From: Anaerolineales bacterium
GTDB taxonomy: Bacteria; Chloroflexota; Anaerolineae; Anaerolineales; UBA4823
Assembly (NCBI GenBank): GCA_016935755.1
Contig: JAFGQI010000094.1
Span: 1 to 57,580 of the forward strand
Direction: 5' to 3'
Length of the DNA stretch: 57,580 bases
The notes beneath the pieces are model-generated. The model was not told the origin of the DNA. It ran no database searches and saw only the letters and a list, made by a program, of their open reading frames with translations. Each line of letters starts with the position of its first letter. Position 1 is the first letter of the stretch. Both the position numbers and the translations under genes were made by a program. Positions 16,889 through 25,654 of this stretch are shown piece by piece.

Positions 16889-17926
16889 ATGAAAAAGATT
16901 CTTCTCGCTCCACTGATCCTCCTGGTGATTGCCTGCGGAGTTACAGATATGGGATCTCCCGGCTCATCGCCAACAGTCGCGCAAGATAACCCATCTAAGG
17001 ATCATTCACCTCCAAACATGCAGACCGTACCCCACACCGAAAGATGGGGCATCTACACATTGGGTATAGAAACCCAAACCGTTGATTTGCTCTACAGTTC
17101 AGCGGTTGAAATTGCCAGCCTGCGCCTGAACCATACGGGTGACAGATTGGTTTTCTCACAAAAAGCAGATGGGGAAAGCAACAGCAATGAAGAGATTTTC
17201 ACCCTCAGCACAGAGGGCGATGATTTGCGGAGAATAACCGACAACAACTTCTGGGATCTCTACCCCGTCTGGTCGCCGGATGGATCAAGGATCGCCTTTC
17301 TCTCTCAACGCACTGCCAGTCTTGGCATCTATGTGATGAATGCTGATGGCGGTGACGCTAGGCTGTTATACGATTCAAGTTCGCACGAAGCAGATATCGA
17401 CTGGACAGGCGATCAGATCGTATTCACAAAAAACAGCAGCATATGGATCATGCAAGAGGATAGAAGCGATATTCGCCAGATCACGCATCCACCAAGAGCA
17501 GGCGAGTGGGGCAAGGCAAACCTGCCCTACGGCGATTATGATCCCAGAATCAGCCCAGACGGCTCAAGAGTTGTATTTGAGCGACTGGTGGATGATCAGT
17601 CCCCTCATGGCAACTATGATTTATTTATCCTGGATCTCGTTAGCGGGAATGAGCTCCGCCTCACTCAGTCTGGCTACTCGCAGGGTTTAGCGCAATGGTC
17701 GAGCACGGGGGATCAGATCGTTTACGTAGTTGCTGCCATCGGAGGCGCCGGGCAGTATGATCTTTACCTGATGAATGTTGATGGAACAGGGAGTCGCAAT
17801 ATCACTCCCCCATATTTTCCACCTGAGTTTCTGTGCCATTGGGCGGTTTTTTCAAACGGCGATCAGTCAATCTATTTTATTGGCGAATGGTGGCCTGCTC
17901 AAAAAACCAATCAGCTATTGAGGTAG
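16889..17926 (+). CDS. TolB-like beta-propeller lipoprotein
   Basis: 345 aa. The signal peptide ends in lipobox VIAC (Cys16), with a short linker to about residue 45. After that there are PD40/TolB-type propeller repeats with the typical motif: YPVWSPDGSRIAFLSQR, ARLLYDSSS, YDPRISPDGSRVVFER, LAQWSSTGDQIVYV. Such proteins are extracytoplasmic scaffolds or sensors. Its partner is unknown. It follows the VTC gene after 115 bp and probably has its own transcript. Confidence 0.8.
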   Translation: MKKILLAPLILLVIACGVTDMGSPGSSPTVAQDNPSKDHSPPNMQTVPHTERWGIYTLGIETQTVDLLYSSAVEIASLRLNHTGDRLVFSQKADGESNSNEEIFTLSTEGDDLRRITDNNFWDLYPVWSPDGSRIAFLSQRTASLGIYVMNADGGDARLLYDSSSHEADIDWTGDQIVFTKNSSIWIMQEDRSDIRQITHPPRAGEWGKANLPYGDYDPRISPDGSRVVFERLVDDQSPHGNYDLFILDLVSGNELRLTQSGYSQGLAQWSSTGDQIVYVVAAIGGAGQYDLYLMNVDGTGSRNITPPYFPPEFLCHWAVFSNGDQSIYFIGEWWPAQKTNQLLR

Positions 17927-18065
17927 AGCATTAGCCTGCGGCTCTAGCGGCTTCTCTCCGCCCTACTGACCGAATTCCTATTGCCAAAAACAGCTAATTG
18001 TACTAAACTTATCAAAGTAGAAAGATTAGTTTCCGCTCTCTTTCGCCTTGAAAGGAGGAATTTCG

Positions 18066-18215
18066 ATGGAATTCGAAGGATACTGTGTCAAGTGTCGCAA
18101 GAAACAAATGATCAAGGACGGGGTTGTTAAAGAGACAGCCAAGGGCCGGCGCATTGCCCAGGGCACCTGCCCGGTGTGCAAAACCAAGGTGACCCGATTT
18201 CTGTCCAACAAGTAA
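18066..18215 (+). CDS. DUF5679-type small zinc-ribbon protein
   Basis: 49 aa: two CxxC pairs, YCVKCRKK near the N-terminus and CPVCKTK near the end, joined by a basic stretch. This is the pattern of the DUF5679 single zinc ribbon. AAAGGAGG lies 7-8 nt before ATG at 18066, an excellent ribosome site. A strong terminator follows at 18260-18301. Function unknown; it may bind nucleic acid given the positive charge. Confidence 0.8.
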   Translation: MEFEGYCVKCRKKQMIKDGVVKETAKGRRIAQGTCPVCKTKVTRFLSNK

Positions 18216-18259
18216 GCGTAATAGGATTTGGGTTTCGAAGAACAATAACGTAGATAAAT

Positions 18260-18301
18260 AAACTCCCCCAACGCTCTTATAAGTCAGCGTTGGGGGAGTT
18301 T
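18260..18301 (+). terminator. Strong stem-loop terminator after the DUF5679 gene
   Basis: A perfect 16-bp inverted repeat (AAACTCCCCCAACGCT and its complement) around a 10-nt loop. The A/T ends make it usable on both strands. Confidence 0.85.
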
Positions 18302-18409
18302 ACGCGGCTATTCTGGCATATACCCATAGAAAAACGATTTGTCTTCTGGCGCTGGCTGACCTACTAAAACCGCTCTCAACCGGCGTTTGGTGAGCGAGAT
18401 ACAGGCCTA

Positions 18410-18520
18410 CTACTTATTAACGGGCCCGGTCTTGCGAGCCTCTTGCTTCAGCCGCCGCACGTGTGTACGCTGCCCTTTGGGTAGTCGTTTCTTTTTCACC
18501 TTACTCGTCTTGTCTGCCAT
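18410..18520 (-). CDS. Very small basic protein, 36 aa
   Basis: Reads MADKTSKVKKKRLPKGQRTH on from ATG at 18520 and ends in VNK before TAG. Fifteen of 36 residues are Lys, Arg or His. GAAGGAG lies about 10 nt upstream of the ATG. It is bounded by the terminator on one side. The composition suggests RNA or DNA binding. I do not recognise a family. The good ribosome site and uninterrupted basic composition support a real gene. Confidence 0.55.
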   Translation of the reverse strand: MADKTSKVKKKRLPKGQRTHVRRLKQEARKTGPVNK

Positions 18521-18686
18521 GTGTATCAAACTCCTTCTTCTGTTAGTTTATCAGCACAGCCTGGCGTTATAGAACCCCATTTCGTAGCCGCACACCTGCG
18601 AAATGCAGCCATCGCATCGCACGGCGATACGTTTGTGCTTCGCTGTCGCAAAGCGTACAGTCACCAGGCTGAACAATGACGCCGGA

Positions 18687-19850
18687 TCAATAACGAAGTA
18701 CAGCAGCAGCATATGTCCCACCCGGCACTTTTTCTGGTTCCACGGCGTAGACTGTGCCACCTTTCAAGTAGGTCTGAACAGCCACCATGTCCAGCAGGGG
18801 CTCATCGCCGGACTCAATTGGATCATGGTATTCAATCTCATTTGTAACTGGATTAAAGACACCCCATTTCTGCACTCCGGTAGCGACGAACAACGTTTCA
18901 ATCTGGCCATGGTAAGCGGCTGGAGCGATCTTTTCCAATGTGTTTGCGACTCGTTCGCTTGCTTGACCGGAAAGTTGTTGGTAATGGGCTACAGCCTCTT
19001 CTTGTGCTGCCTGGAAGTGAAGCCCAAGAATGTCCCAGGCGGTTTTATGCAGCTCGTCTGCGCTCAGCAAATCAGGGTTCCCCTTTATGACCATTTCTAT
19101 CAAGTTCGGATACGTATTGGCTTCCTTATAAATCGGAAGCAAGTATTCGACTCCTGCCAACACGAGCGGCACCCGGTCTCCCTGAAGAAATTGTGTCAAG
19201 CCATCCGCGATAAGACGAAAATAGCGCAGGAGATCATTCTTGGCGCTTATGTTGCCACCTCCTTGTCCATGGAATGTTACTGAACCGTCCACAGCCATTC
19301 CTCCTGTGGAACCAGAAGTGTGGAGTTGAAGATTCACTTGATGATCGTCGGATGGTATTGCTTCAGCCAGACTGGTAACTACCTGCCCGATGTCAACCTC
19401 GCTGACGCCATAGCGCGATCCATTCAGCAACCTGACGTGGTTCTGGCTCAACGCCAAGATGTAGAACTGACCGTCGCCAGTGAAGAGAGGCAGCAGCGGC
19501 TTGATGTGGAAGTGGTCCATAACAGCCACAAATTGATCAAATTTCAATGGAAGACGATAGTGACGAATTCTGTTGGAAGAGAGAAAAATAGCCAGGCCAT
19601 CACTCTGGTGCTGCCAGAAATTAGAATCCTGCAAGAGCAGATTGGCCGGCTCGAGCATTTTTTCCACAGCGCGCGTGCTAACTTCCCGGGCAGATAACTG
19701 CTTCTCAGCCTCTCCGAGCAGGTTTCTCAGCCGAAGAGGATCCTGCTGGGTCTCTCTCCCTGTAAGATGGGTCGGCATATATATGGAAACACACCATTGC
19801 TGTTCTTTACGCATTAGCTGTTCTAGCTCGGCTCTAGTCAATATATCCAT
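18687..19850 (-). CDS. baeRF-family (eRF1-like) protein
   Basis: About 387 aa from ATG at 19850. The pattern matches bacterial archaeo-eukaryotic release factor-like proteins: LSIYMPTH-like CVSIYMPTH at the start, LGEAEKQL, FWQHQSDGLAIFLS, YRLPLKFDQFVAV, HIKPLLPL, FYILALSQNHVRLLNGS, and a C-terminal Rossmann-like half with LVLAGVEYLLPIY. No GGQ peptide-release motif is evident; baeRF proteins often lack it. A role in ribosome rescue or stress has been suggested for the family but is unproven. It is followed on the same strand by two small genes upstream. Confidence 0.78.
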   Translation of the reverse strand: MDILTRAELEQLMRKEQQWCVSIYMPTHLTGRETQQDPLRLRNLLGEAEKQLSAREVSTRAVEKMLEPANLLLQDSNFWQHQSDGLAIFLSSNRIRHYRLPLKFDQFVAVMDHFHIKPLLPLFTGDGQFYILALSQNHVRLLNGSRYGVSEVDIGQVVTSLAEAIPSDDHQVNLQLHTSGSTGGMAVDGSVTFHGQGGGNISAKNDLLRYFRLIADGLTQFLQGDRVPLVLAGVEYLLPIYKEANTYPNLIEMVIKGNPDLLSADELHKTAWDILGLHFQAAQEEAVAHYQQLSGQASERVANTLEKIAPAAYHGQIETLFVATGVQKWGVFNPVTNEIEYHDPIESGDEPLLDMVAVQTYLKGGTVYAVEPEKVPGGTYAAAVLRY

Positions 19851-19869
19851 TATCCTTTTCTGCCCTTCA

Positions 19870-20085
19870 TCAACCCTTACCGAAGCTTCTGAACCAATCT
19901 CGGATTCTTGCACCAAGCTTCTTTTGGTCTCTCAGCTGGGATGTAATTTGCCAATAAGTAATTCTTTCTCCACAATCGCAGATCATGGATTGCGTATCAG
20001 CCCCCTCACCTTTTGCCGCATCATCGATAATCGAGTTATTCGTTATCGTTTTGCCACAATGAGGGCATTTGATTTGGTTTGCCAT
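19870..20085 (-). CDS. Small zinc-ribbon protein
   Basis: About 71 aa from ATG at 20085 (AGAGGAG 7 nt upstream). CPHCGKTI and CDCGERI supply two metal-binding pairs, with an acidic loop between. A basic amphipathic tail ends in RIRDWFRSFGKG. It sits 19 bp upstream of the baeRF gene, so the two are probably co-transcribed. Function unknown. Confidence 0.7.
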   Translation of the reverse strand: MANQIKCPHCGKTITNNSIIDDAAKGEGADTQSMICDCGERITYWQITSQLRDQKKLGARIRDWFRSFGKG

Positions 20086-20156
20086 AATTTGCTCCTCTTT
20101 CAATAATTTCAGATTAGGGCCGGTAACGGCCAAACGCCTTCCTTGCTCACGCGGCC

Positions 20157-20387
20157 TCATGCTTTCATGCTGATGTAAACTGTCTGGCTGCGCGTGCTGT
20201 ATCCAGCCCAGCAGGTTACCCCATCTATCTTGTATTCTGACAGCATCACTGCTCGCCCACTCTCGCCAGTTTGCTCTACAAATACTGTCTTCCAGTTCGC
20301 AATGCGCGTGACGGTAATATTCTCGTATGTCGAGGCAATCTTCCGGCAGTACTGCTCGACGATCGCTAACATTTGTTTTGAGTCCAT
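20157..20387 (-). CDS. Hypothetical protein, 76 aa
   Basis: Starts at ATG 20387 with GGAGG 4-5 nt upstream. Predicted alpha/beta: an N-terminal helix (MLAIVEQYCRKIASTYE), then four beta strands. No signal peptide or TM. I do not recognise a family. It lies on the same strand as the zinc ribbon and baeRF genes and may lead that operon. Confidence 0.55.
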   Translation of the reverse strand: MDSKQMLAIVEQYCRKIASTYENITVTRIANWKTVFVEQTGESGRAVMLSEYKIDGVTCWAGYSTRSQTVYISMKA

Positions 20388-20510
20388 AAGACCTCCACTA
20401 ACTTGAGGGCCTGAGCGTTGCCAACGATGAATTTTTCAGCAGCTATTTTCATCTGACGGATGGCTTCCGACTTGCCCTGGGCGACTTGAATCGCCGGATA
20501 AATGAGTAAT

Positions 20511-20558
20511 CTCCGCAGGACCATGCAGCGCCATTTTCACAGCGGCGGCCCTGCGGAG
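20511..20558. repeat. Stem-loop after GlsB-like gene
   Basis: CTCCGCAGG at 20511-20519 pairs with CCTGCGGAG at 20550-20558 around a GC-rich 30-nt loop, immediately after the stop of the minus-strand GlsB-like gene. It could act as a terminator, but no T-run is adjacent. Confidence 0.45.
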
Positions 20559-20570
20559 CTATCACTAACT

Positions 20571-20837
20571 CTAGCGCCGAACCCTTCTCCCACTCAGGGT
20601 GCGCAGCAGGAAAAGCAATAACACTGCGCCTAGGAACGCGACCAGAATGGACATCAGGTTGATCCCCGACATCGGGTCGCCGATCTTGAAGAAATAGGAA
20701 GCAAGGAACCCTCCCAACAATCCGCCGATCACGCCAACGATGATGTCACCAATCAACCCATAACCTCCCCCTTTCATAACCCTACCGGCCAACCAGCCGG
20801 CAATCAAACCAACCACGATCCAGGAAAGTAGACTCAT
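20571..20837 (-). CDS. GlsB/YeaQ/YmgE-family membrane stress protein
   Basis: About 88 aa from ATG at 20837 (TTGGAG 6 nt upstream). Three hydrophobic segments with the glycine-rich family signature: IVVGLIAGWLAGRVMKGGGYG, IIVGVIGGLLGGFLASYFF and a C-terminal LVAFLGAVLLLFLLRTL. Family members are transglycosylase-associated or general stress proteins of unknown chemistry. It lies 54 bp downstream of the GlsB-CsbD fusion gene on the same strand and is probably in its operon, under promoter element A. Confidence 0.88.
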   Translation of the reverse strand: MSLLSWIVVGLIAGWLAGRVMKGGGYGLIGDIIVGVIGGLLGGFLASYFFKIGDPMSGINLMSILVAFLGAVLLLFLLRTLSGRRVRR

Positions 20838-20891
20838 TCTAAACTCCAATTCTTCTATATCAGGTTTATATGTTGTGACCCTACGAAGGGT

Positions 20892-21395
20892 TTACGTCCG
20901 ATGTGCTCGATTTTGTAATAAATCTGGCCAGGATACTTTGGTAACAACTGCCCTTAAAAATCTTTGTAATTGATCTTCAGCCTCCTCTTTGGCAATGCCA
21001 TAACGTTCTACAAGCATATTTACAAACCGTTCGTGATTACCGTTGATCTGATCGGCATCTTCCTCGCTGATTTTAGGCCAGCGGGTGTGGATTTTTCTGC
21101 GCACCTGCTCCCACTGGCGTTCAATAACTGTGTTTGTCACAGTGTGTTCTCTGATGAAGAAATTGACAACCAATAACAGAACAGTGGCGCCCACCAGCGA
21201 CACCAACAAACCCAGCAAGCTGAAGCCGATTGTGTCAATATGAAACAAAGGCAGCAGCAGGTAGCCAGCCACGATCGTGCTAACGCTGCCCAAAACGACA
21301 TTGAGCAGCAAGATCGATTGACGGCGGTGAATGATTAAAGTCACCAGCCCCCCGATGACAGCGCCCGCGATAAGCCGAATGATAATATTAACCAT
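20892..21395 (-). CDS. GlsB-like membrane domain fused to CsbD-like domain
   Basis: 167 aa. Residues 1-80 hold three glycine-rich TM segments like GlsB/YeaQ proteins (RLIAGAVIGGLVTLIIHRR). Residues 90-155 read like CsbD: RQWEQVRRKIHTRWPKISEEDADQINGNHERFVNMLVERYGIAKEEAEDQL matches the WKxxxGxIKEKWxxLTDDDxxxxxGxxxxLxxxLQxRYGxxxExA pattern in order and spacing. Both parts are separate stress proteins elsewhere, and a free CsbD gene lies at 25750-25971. Promoter element A lies about 90-120 bp upstream. Confidence 0.78.
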   Translation of the reverse strand: MVNIIIRLIAGAVIGGLVTLIIHRRQSILLLNVVLGSVSTIVAGYLLLPLFHIDTIGFSLLGLLVSLVGATVLLLVVNFFIREHTVTNTVIERQWEQVRRKIHTRWPKISEEDADQINGNHERFVNMLVERYGIAKEEAEDQLQRFLRAVVTKVSWPDLLQNRAHRT

Positions 21396-21482
21396 CTTAT
21401 TTACTCCTGTCTGAGTTTTTCAAATACACATTACAAATGTATTCCTTCCATCGGGAGCATGGAGGCAGTTATCTTTAACCTA

Positions 21483-21516
21483 AGTATAATGGTGTAGAGT
21501 CTCAACAGCGTCACAA
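21483..21516 (-). promoter_or_regulatory. SARP-type promoter element, copy A
   Basis: Read on the minus strand: TTGTGACGCTGTTGAGACTC (21516-21497), 8 bp, then TATACT (21488-21483) followed by TAGG. Two heptamers, TTGTGAC and TTGAGAC, are 11 bp apart. Points at the GlsB-CsbD fusion gene, with an expected leader of about 80 nt. Confidence 0.75.
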
Positions 21517-21588
21517 CTGAGAAGGGAGCATCTTTACCCTATCAAACCAAAACCCCCCAATTTCCCCTGAAGTACGTAACGTCTATTT

Positions 21589-22086
21589 TTATCGTAACTT
21601 TTCAAACCGCTGGAGTGGATGGTCAACAGGTTGAACCAAAGGGACGAAAATCCCTTCTGCGTTCAACATATACTCAATACCTATATCGGGTACGTCCAAA
21701 CCCGGATCTATACAATATCCCTGGGCTGTCTCCTGGCCATCGATGCGTGTAAAGGTTACTAAGTCGTAGCGTTGACCACCCAATTCATACCCCTGATATG
21801 AAATATTGGTTACTTTCCAGTTCTTCTCGGTTACAGGTACAGGTTCGGGCCCGGACAGGATAACAGGAAAATGCAACGGGAAAACACTGGGCGCCACAGC
21901 CGTTGGCAATGCCAGTGCTGGCATCTCTGGCTGTGGTATTGAGCGAGGCTGATTCAGCTGGTTATACAACAAATACATCAAGAGACAGCACGTCAGCATG
22001 ATAATAACCAACAGCAAGATCATACCCAGGAGAAAATCCCGGTTATATTCAGTCCTGGTAGATACTGGCTCATCTTCGCTAAACAT
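21589..22086 (-). CDS. Hypothetical single-pass membrane protein
   Basis: About 165 aa. One TM segment (about residues 18-41, LLGMILLLVIIMLTCCLLMYLLY) is followed by a Pro-rich linker and a C-terminal extracytoplasmic domain of beta strands (WKVTNISYQGYELGGQRYDLVTFTR). No family recognised. The start (ATG 22086; GTG 22089 possible) overlaps the end of the YihY gene by 8 nt, so it is the last gene of the AI-2E/AI-2E/YihY operon. Confidence 0.65.
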   Translation of the reverse strand: MFSEDEPVSTRTEYNRDFLLGMILLLVIIMLTCCLLMYLLYNQLNQPRSIPQPEMPALALPTAVAPSVFPLHFPVILSGPEPVPVTEKNWKVTNISYQGYELGGQRYDLVTFTRIDGQETAQGYCIDPGLDVPDIGIEYMLNAEGIFVPLVQPVDHPLQRFEKLR

Positions 22087-23050
22087 CACTGCCCTCAGTG
22101 TGTTGATCGGAATTTTGTGGATGTATTATACCCGCCGATTCTTGATGCTGCTGCTTTAACTGGTAATAAGAGACGCTCAAGAAAGCTCCAAAGAGAAGGA
22201 TAATGCCGCTCAGATAAGCCCAGGCCAGGAAGGCAATAATGGCGGCCACTGAACCATACACCAGGTTCGAGGCTGAGATATAAGTTGAAACAAAGAGCAA
22301 AAAGGCTTTCTTGGCAAGCTCCCAGAGCAATCCAGCTCCAATCGCGCCAGGTAATACCTCGCGCCAGGTGGAAGGGCCATGAGGGAGCAGGATGTAGAGC
22401 ACCATGAATAAAGCAACATCGAGCAAGATAGCTACTCCAAAACTGATTCCTCCCCCAATTGGAATGACTGGGTCGGGCAACCAGGTGCGCAAATTTGCAA
22501 TCAAGCTGCCGGCGAACGAAGCCAGGAAGAGAGCCGGGCCAACGAAGGCCAGGACAAACAGGATTGCCAGACCACGCCGCTTCCAAACAGGGCGACTTCG
22601 TTTATTGCTCCAAATTTCATTCAAGGTCTGGGTAAGTGTGTAAAAAATTGTGGAGGCGGACCAGATCAGACCAACTAAGGCAACGCCAGTAACTGGTCCA
22701 CGCGCCTGGACAATTTCGTCAATATTTGGGCCCAACAACTGCCCCAAGGCTGGCGCGATAAACTCCAGCTTTTGCACGATAAGCTGTTGGTCCATCAACG
22801 TGCCAAGGTTGAAACTGGCAATGGAAATACTCAAGAGGATGAGCGGAAATAGGGAAAAGAGGGCAAAGTAAGCAATCGCCGCGGCCGTAATCGCTGAGGC
22901 GGGCTTTAAGGCTTGCTGGGCTGCGCCCGCCAAAACCCCCAACCAGCCGTGTGTACGCTCGTTTAGCCTGTGGGTTCTGTCAATTCCCTTCTGCCTGAGC
23001 TGGGCCATATTTCTAGCCATTCTGGCTGCGGTCATCGTGTGTTTCTTCAT
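22079..23050 (-). CDS. YihY/BrkB-family inner-membrane protein
   Basis: 323 aa. Family hallmarks are present: ASAITAAAIAYFALFSLFPLILLSIS (first TM pair), ARGPVTGVALVGLIWSASTIFYTLTQTLNEIW, and six TM segments overall, ending LAWAYLSGIILLFGAFLSVSYY. The function is not settled; it is sometimes labelled ribonuclease BN by historical error. The start overlaps the stop of the upstream AI-2E gene (ATGA), so the operon is translationally coupled. Confidence 0.9.
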   Translation of the reverse strand: MKKHTMTAARMARNMAQLRQKGIDRTHRLNERTHGWLGVLAGAAQQALKPASAITAAAIAYFALFSLFPLILLSISIASFNLGTLMDQQLIVQKLEFIAPALGQLLGPNIDEIVQARGPVTGVALVGLIWSASTIFYTLTQTLNEIWSNKRSRPVWKRRGLAILFVLAFVGPALFLASFAGSLIANLRTWLPDPVIPIGGGISFGVAILLDVALFMVLYILLPHGPSTWREVLPGAIGAGLLWELAKKAFLLFVSTYISASNLVYGSVAAIIAFLAWAYLSGIILLFGAFLSVSYYQLKQQHQESAGIIHPQNSDQHTEGSDV

Positions 23051-24300
23051 GGTTCTGTGGATCCAGGTGGCAGCCCCACAGCAGTGACAGGCTGGGGCGA
23101 ATGGAATGGTTCGGAAGACTCAGCCGGCAGGGCAGCTTGCAGAATCGGTTCAGCTTTCTCAATCAGTTGGGTGAGCCGCTCCATGCTGCTGGTCACCAAG
23201 GGCAGAGGCGTATCATCCATCGCCCTTATGGTGTCCCACACGCGTGCCAGGCGCTCCTTGAGGTCTGAGACCTGGGCCGCAGCCCCGGCAACCGCGCGGT
23301 GGCTGACCAGGCGGCTCCACAGGATCTGGATTGCGGCAGATAAGGGTGGCGCTACGATGATCCCGAGAAAGCCAAAAGCGTCTGCCAGGGCAATGAGCAG
23401 AACTACGGTCAGAATGGGATTATCCCATCTGCGATTGAAAAGCCGTGGCTTGACCCATACTCCCAGCGCAATCAAGACAATGAGGGTATAGAGAGTCGTA
23501 AACAGGCTAAACTGCCAGCTGGTCAGCAGCCCCACTAAAAGTACTGGAATGACCGCCAGAGCTGCCCCAACCAAAGGAATCAGGCATGCCAGAGCTCCAG
23601 CCAGAGCCAGGAACGCCGGGTATGGCGACCCGAGCAGCCAGTACCCCAAACCCAACAGCAGCCCGGCCAGGAGACTCTGGATGAGCTGGCCGCGTATGTA
23701 AGCGCCGAGGTCAGGCTCAACTGTCCGCCAGATACCACGCGCCTGTTTGCGCTGACCAGATGGGAGCAGCGAAAGCCAGAGTCTTTCAAAATGAATTTGA
23801 TTGATGATCCAATAGATGCTCAAGAATAAAATAACGATTACACCACTCACGAGGCTGCCAATGCCCTGGGTGAAGCCGAGTAGAGCCGGCAGCACGAGCT
23901 GCCCCTGGTCGCCGGTTAATGCTTGGAAGAGTTTACTTGGAGGTGGCAGCCGCGCGATCAGCGCGTGTTGGAATGAGCTGCCCTTCAACCAAATCGGCAG
24001 CATCCATTCATCCTGCACCGACAAAGTATGGGCCAACTGTTGAATCTCATTGATCGCCGTCTTACTAGCGATGAAGAGTAAGAAGCCGAAACTGCCCAAG
24101 GCCACCAGATAGAGCAGAATCCAGGCTGCGCGCACCAAGATGCCTCGCCCAGCCAGTCGGATTACCAATGGGCGCAGGGCTGCTGCAGCCGCGAGCGAGA
24201 TCAGCACGTAAACAATGACTGTCCGGAACTGCCACAGCACCACCAGCGCCAGCAATGTGGTCATAACCGCTGCTGCGAACACTACCAGTCGCTTCGTCAT
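23047..24300 (-). CDS. AI-2E family transporter, second paralog
   Basis: 417 aa with eight or so TM helices in the AI-2E/TqsA/PerM pattern: paired N-terminal TMs, a long extracytoplasmic loop, then IRGQLIQSLLAGLLLGLGYWLLGSPYP and LIPLVGAALAVIPVLLVGLL. Members export AI-2 or act as Na+/H+ antiporters; the substrate here is unknown. It overlaps its paralog upstream and YihY downstream by ATGA junctions. Its C-terminal cytoplasmic tail is shorter on charge than the other copy. Confidence 0.9.
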   Translation of the reverse strand: MTKRLVVFAAAVMTTLLALVVLWQFRTVIVYVLISLAAAAALRPLVIRLAGRGILVRAAWILLYLVALGSFGFLLFIASKTAINEIQQLAHTLSVQDEWMLPIWLKGSSFQHALIARLPPPSKLFQALTGDQGQLVLPALLGFTQGIGSLVSGVIVILFLSIYWIINQIHFERLWLSLLPSGQRKQARGIWRTVEPDLGAYIRGQLIQSLLAGLLLGLGYWLLGSPYPAFLALAGALACLIPLVGAALAVIPVLLVGLLTSWQFSLFTTLYTLIVLIALGVWVKPRLFNRRWDNPILTVVLLIALADAFGFLGIIVAPPLSAAIQILWSRLVSHRAVAGAAAQVSDLKERLARVWDTIRAMDDTPLPLVTSSMERLTQLIEKAEPILQAALPAESSEPFHSPQPVTAVGLPPGSTEP

Positions 24301-25571
24301 GGTACACCTGGAGGGCTGACCTGCGCCAGCAGAGCATCAAGGTCGGTTGTAATAGTCTCAATCTCATCCATCATCTGATCAATCTGCTTGACTTTCAGAT
24401 CCGAGCCTTTTTTCCTGAGCCGCGCTTGCTTACGCATGTCCTGGGCCAGGTCTTGCGCTTCATAGCGCAGCCGGCTGGCATAATCGCGGCCGGGCGAGGC
24501 CTCCGGCTCGATCGCTTCTGGTTGAAAGACGAAGCGATCGAGGATGAGCTGGATAATCGCTGCAAAGGGAATTGCCATGAGCGCGCCCGCAACGCCGAGC
24601 AGAGAGCCAAAGGCAAAAAGGGCCAGCAGAGAGACGAATGGATTGACCCCCACCGCCTTACGCATGACGCGCGGCACCAGCAGGCTGTTTTCCACCTGTT
24701 GAATAATAAGTGTTGCAATGATCACCCAGATCAACTTGGAAGGCGCGATGGATAAGGCAATTACGGCCGCAGGAATGGCGCCCAGCAGCGGCCCAATCAT
24801 CGGGACGGCCTCCAGCACGCCCGCCACGAGCGCCAGCACCAGGGCATTGGGCAAGCCGATGAGCATATAGGCAGCCAGCGCCATGCTGCCGATGATCAGG
24901 CAAAGGACGCCTTGTCCGGCAATGTAGGAACCAACCTTGGTTTCCATGGCCGAAATCAGTTCGCTGATGCTCTGGCGCTGGCCCTTTGGAACCAACTGCA
25001 ACAAAGACTGAATGTTGCGCGGCCCTTCGAGCGTCCAGGTAAAGGCTAACAGCAGAAAAGCTGTGGCGATGAACGTGACCTTAGCCGCTGAGGTCACATA
25101 ACCCCACGCTTGCTCTGCAGAATCCAGCATCTGCTGTCCCGTTTGCTGGATCGACTCCAGGCCTGTTAGTGTCGCTGGGAGGAACTCACCTAAGCGCACA
25201 ATCATTTGATTGGGATAATTAACCATCCACTCCCGCAGGCTTTGGTAGTAACCTGGCACTGCGGCAGCAATCGTTGTACCTTGCTCGAGGATCAACGGGA
25301 ATAATAACAGCACGAAGCCGATCAGCAGGGCGAGCAGCAAGAGATAGACAAGAATCCCCCCTGCCATCCGGGGCAGCCCTCGCCGTTGCAGCCAGGCTAC
25401 GGCTGGCCTGATCACCGTGCCCACCACGATGGCGATAAACAAGATGAAAACGACCTGGAAAAACCGGTAGAGGAGCCAGAAGCTCAGGGCGACAAAAACG
25501 AGCACGAGAGTCGCCCACATGACGCGCCGGAATGTCCATTGATAGGGTTGGGAAGGTGGATTGAGCGCCAT
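24297..25571 (-). CDS. AI-2E family transporter, first paralog
   Basis: 424 aa, same fold as the adjacent gene. It has GSYIAGQGVLCLIIGSMALAAYMLIGLPNALVLALVAGVLEAVPMIGPLLGAIPA and a conserved PxxxG loop near the end. The C-terminal tail (residues 350-424) is highly charged and predicted coiled (ASRLRYEAQDLAQDMRKQAR, DQMMDEIETITTDLDALL). First gene of a four-gene operon: AI-2E, AI-2E, YihY, membrane protein. ATG at 25571. Confidence 0.9.
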   Translation of the reverse strand: MALNPPSQPYQWTFRRVMWATLVLVFVALSFWLLYRFFQVVFILFIAIVVGTVIRPAVAWLQRRGLPRMAGGILVYLLLLALLIGFVLLLFPLILEQGTTIAAAVPGYYQSLREWMVNYPNQMIVRLGEFLPATLTGLESIQQTGQQMLDSAEQAWGYVTSAAKVTFIATAFLLLAFTWTLEGPRNIQSLLQLVPKGQRQSISELISAMETKVGSYIAGQGVLCLIIGSMALAAYMLIGLPNALVLALVAGVLEAVPMIGPLLGAIPAAVIALSIAPSKLIWVIIATLIIQQVENSLLVPRVMRKAVGVNPFVSLLALFAFGSLLGVAGALMAIPFAAIIQLILDRFVFQPEAIEPEASPGRDYASRLRYEAQDLAQDMRKQARLRKKGSDLKVKQIDQMMDEIETITTDLDALLAQVSPPGVP

Positions 25572-25654
25572 GCTTTTCCTACTCTCTATAAGTGTTAGAG
25601 ATCCGCCTGGTCATCTGTGAAAGCAAGGCTACCCGTGCTTATTAAAGCCTGCTT

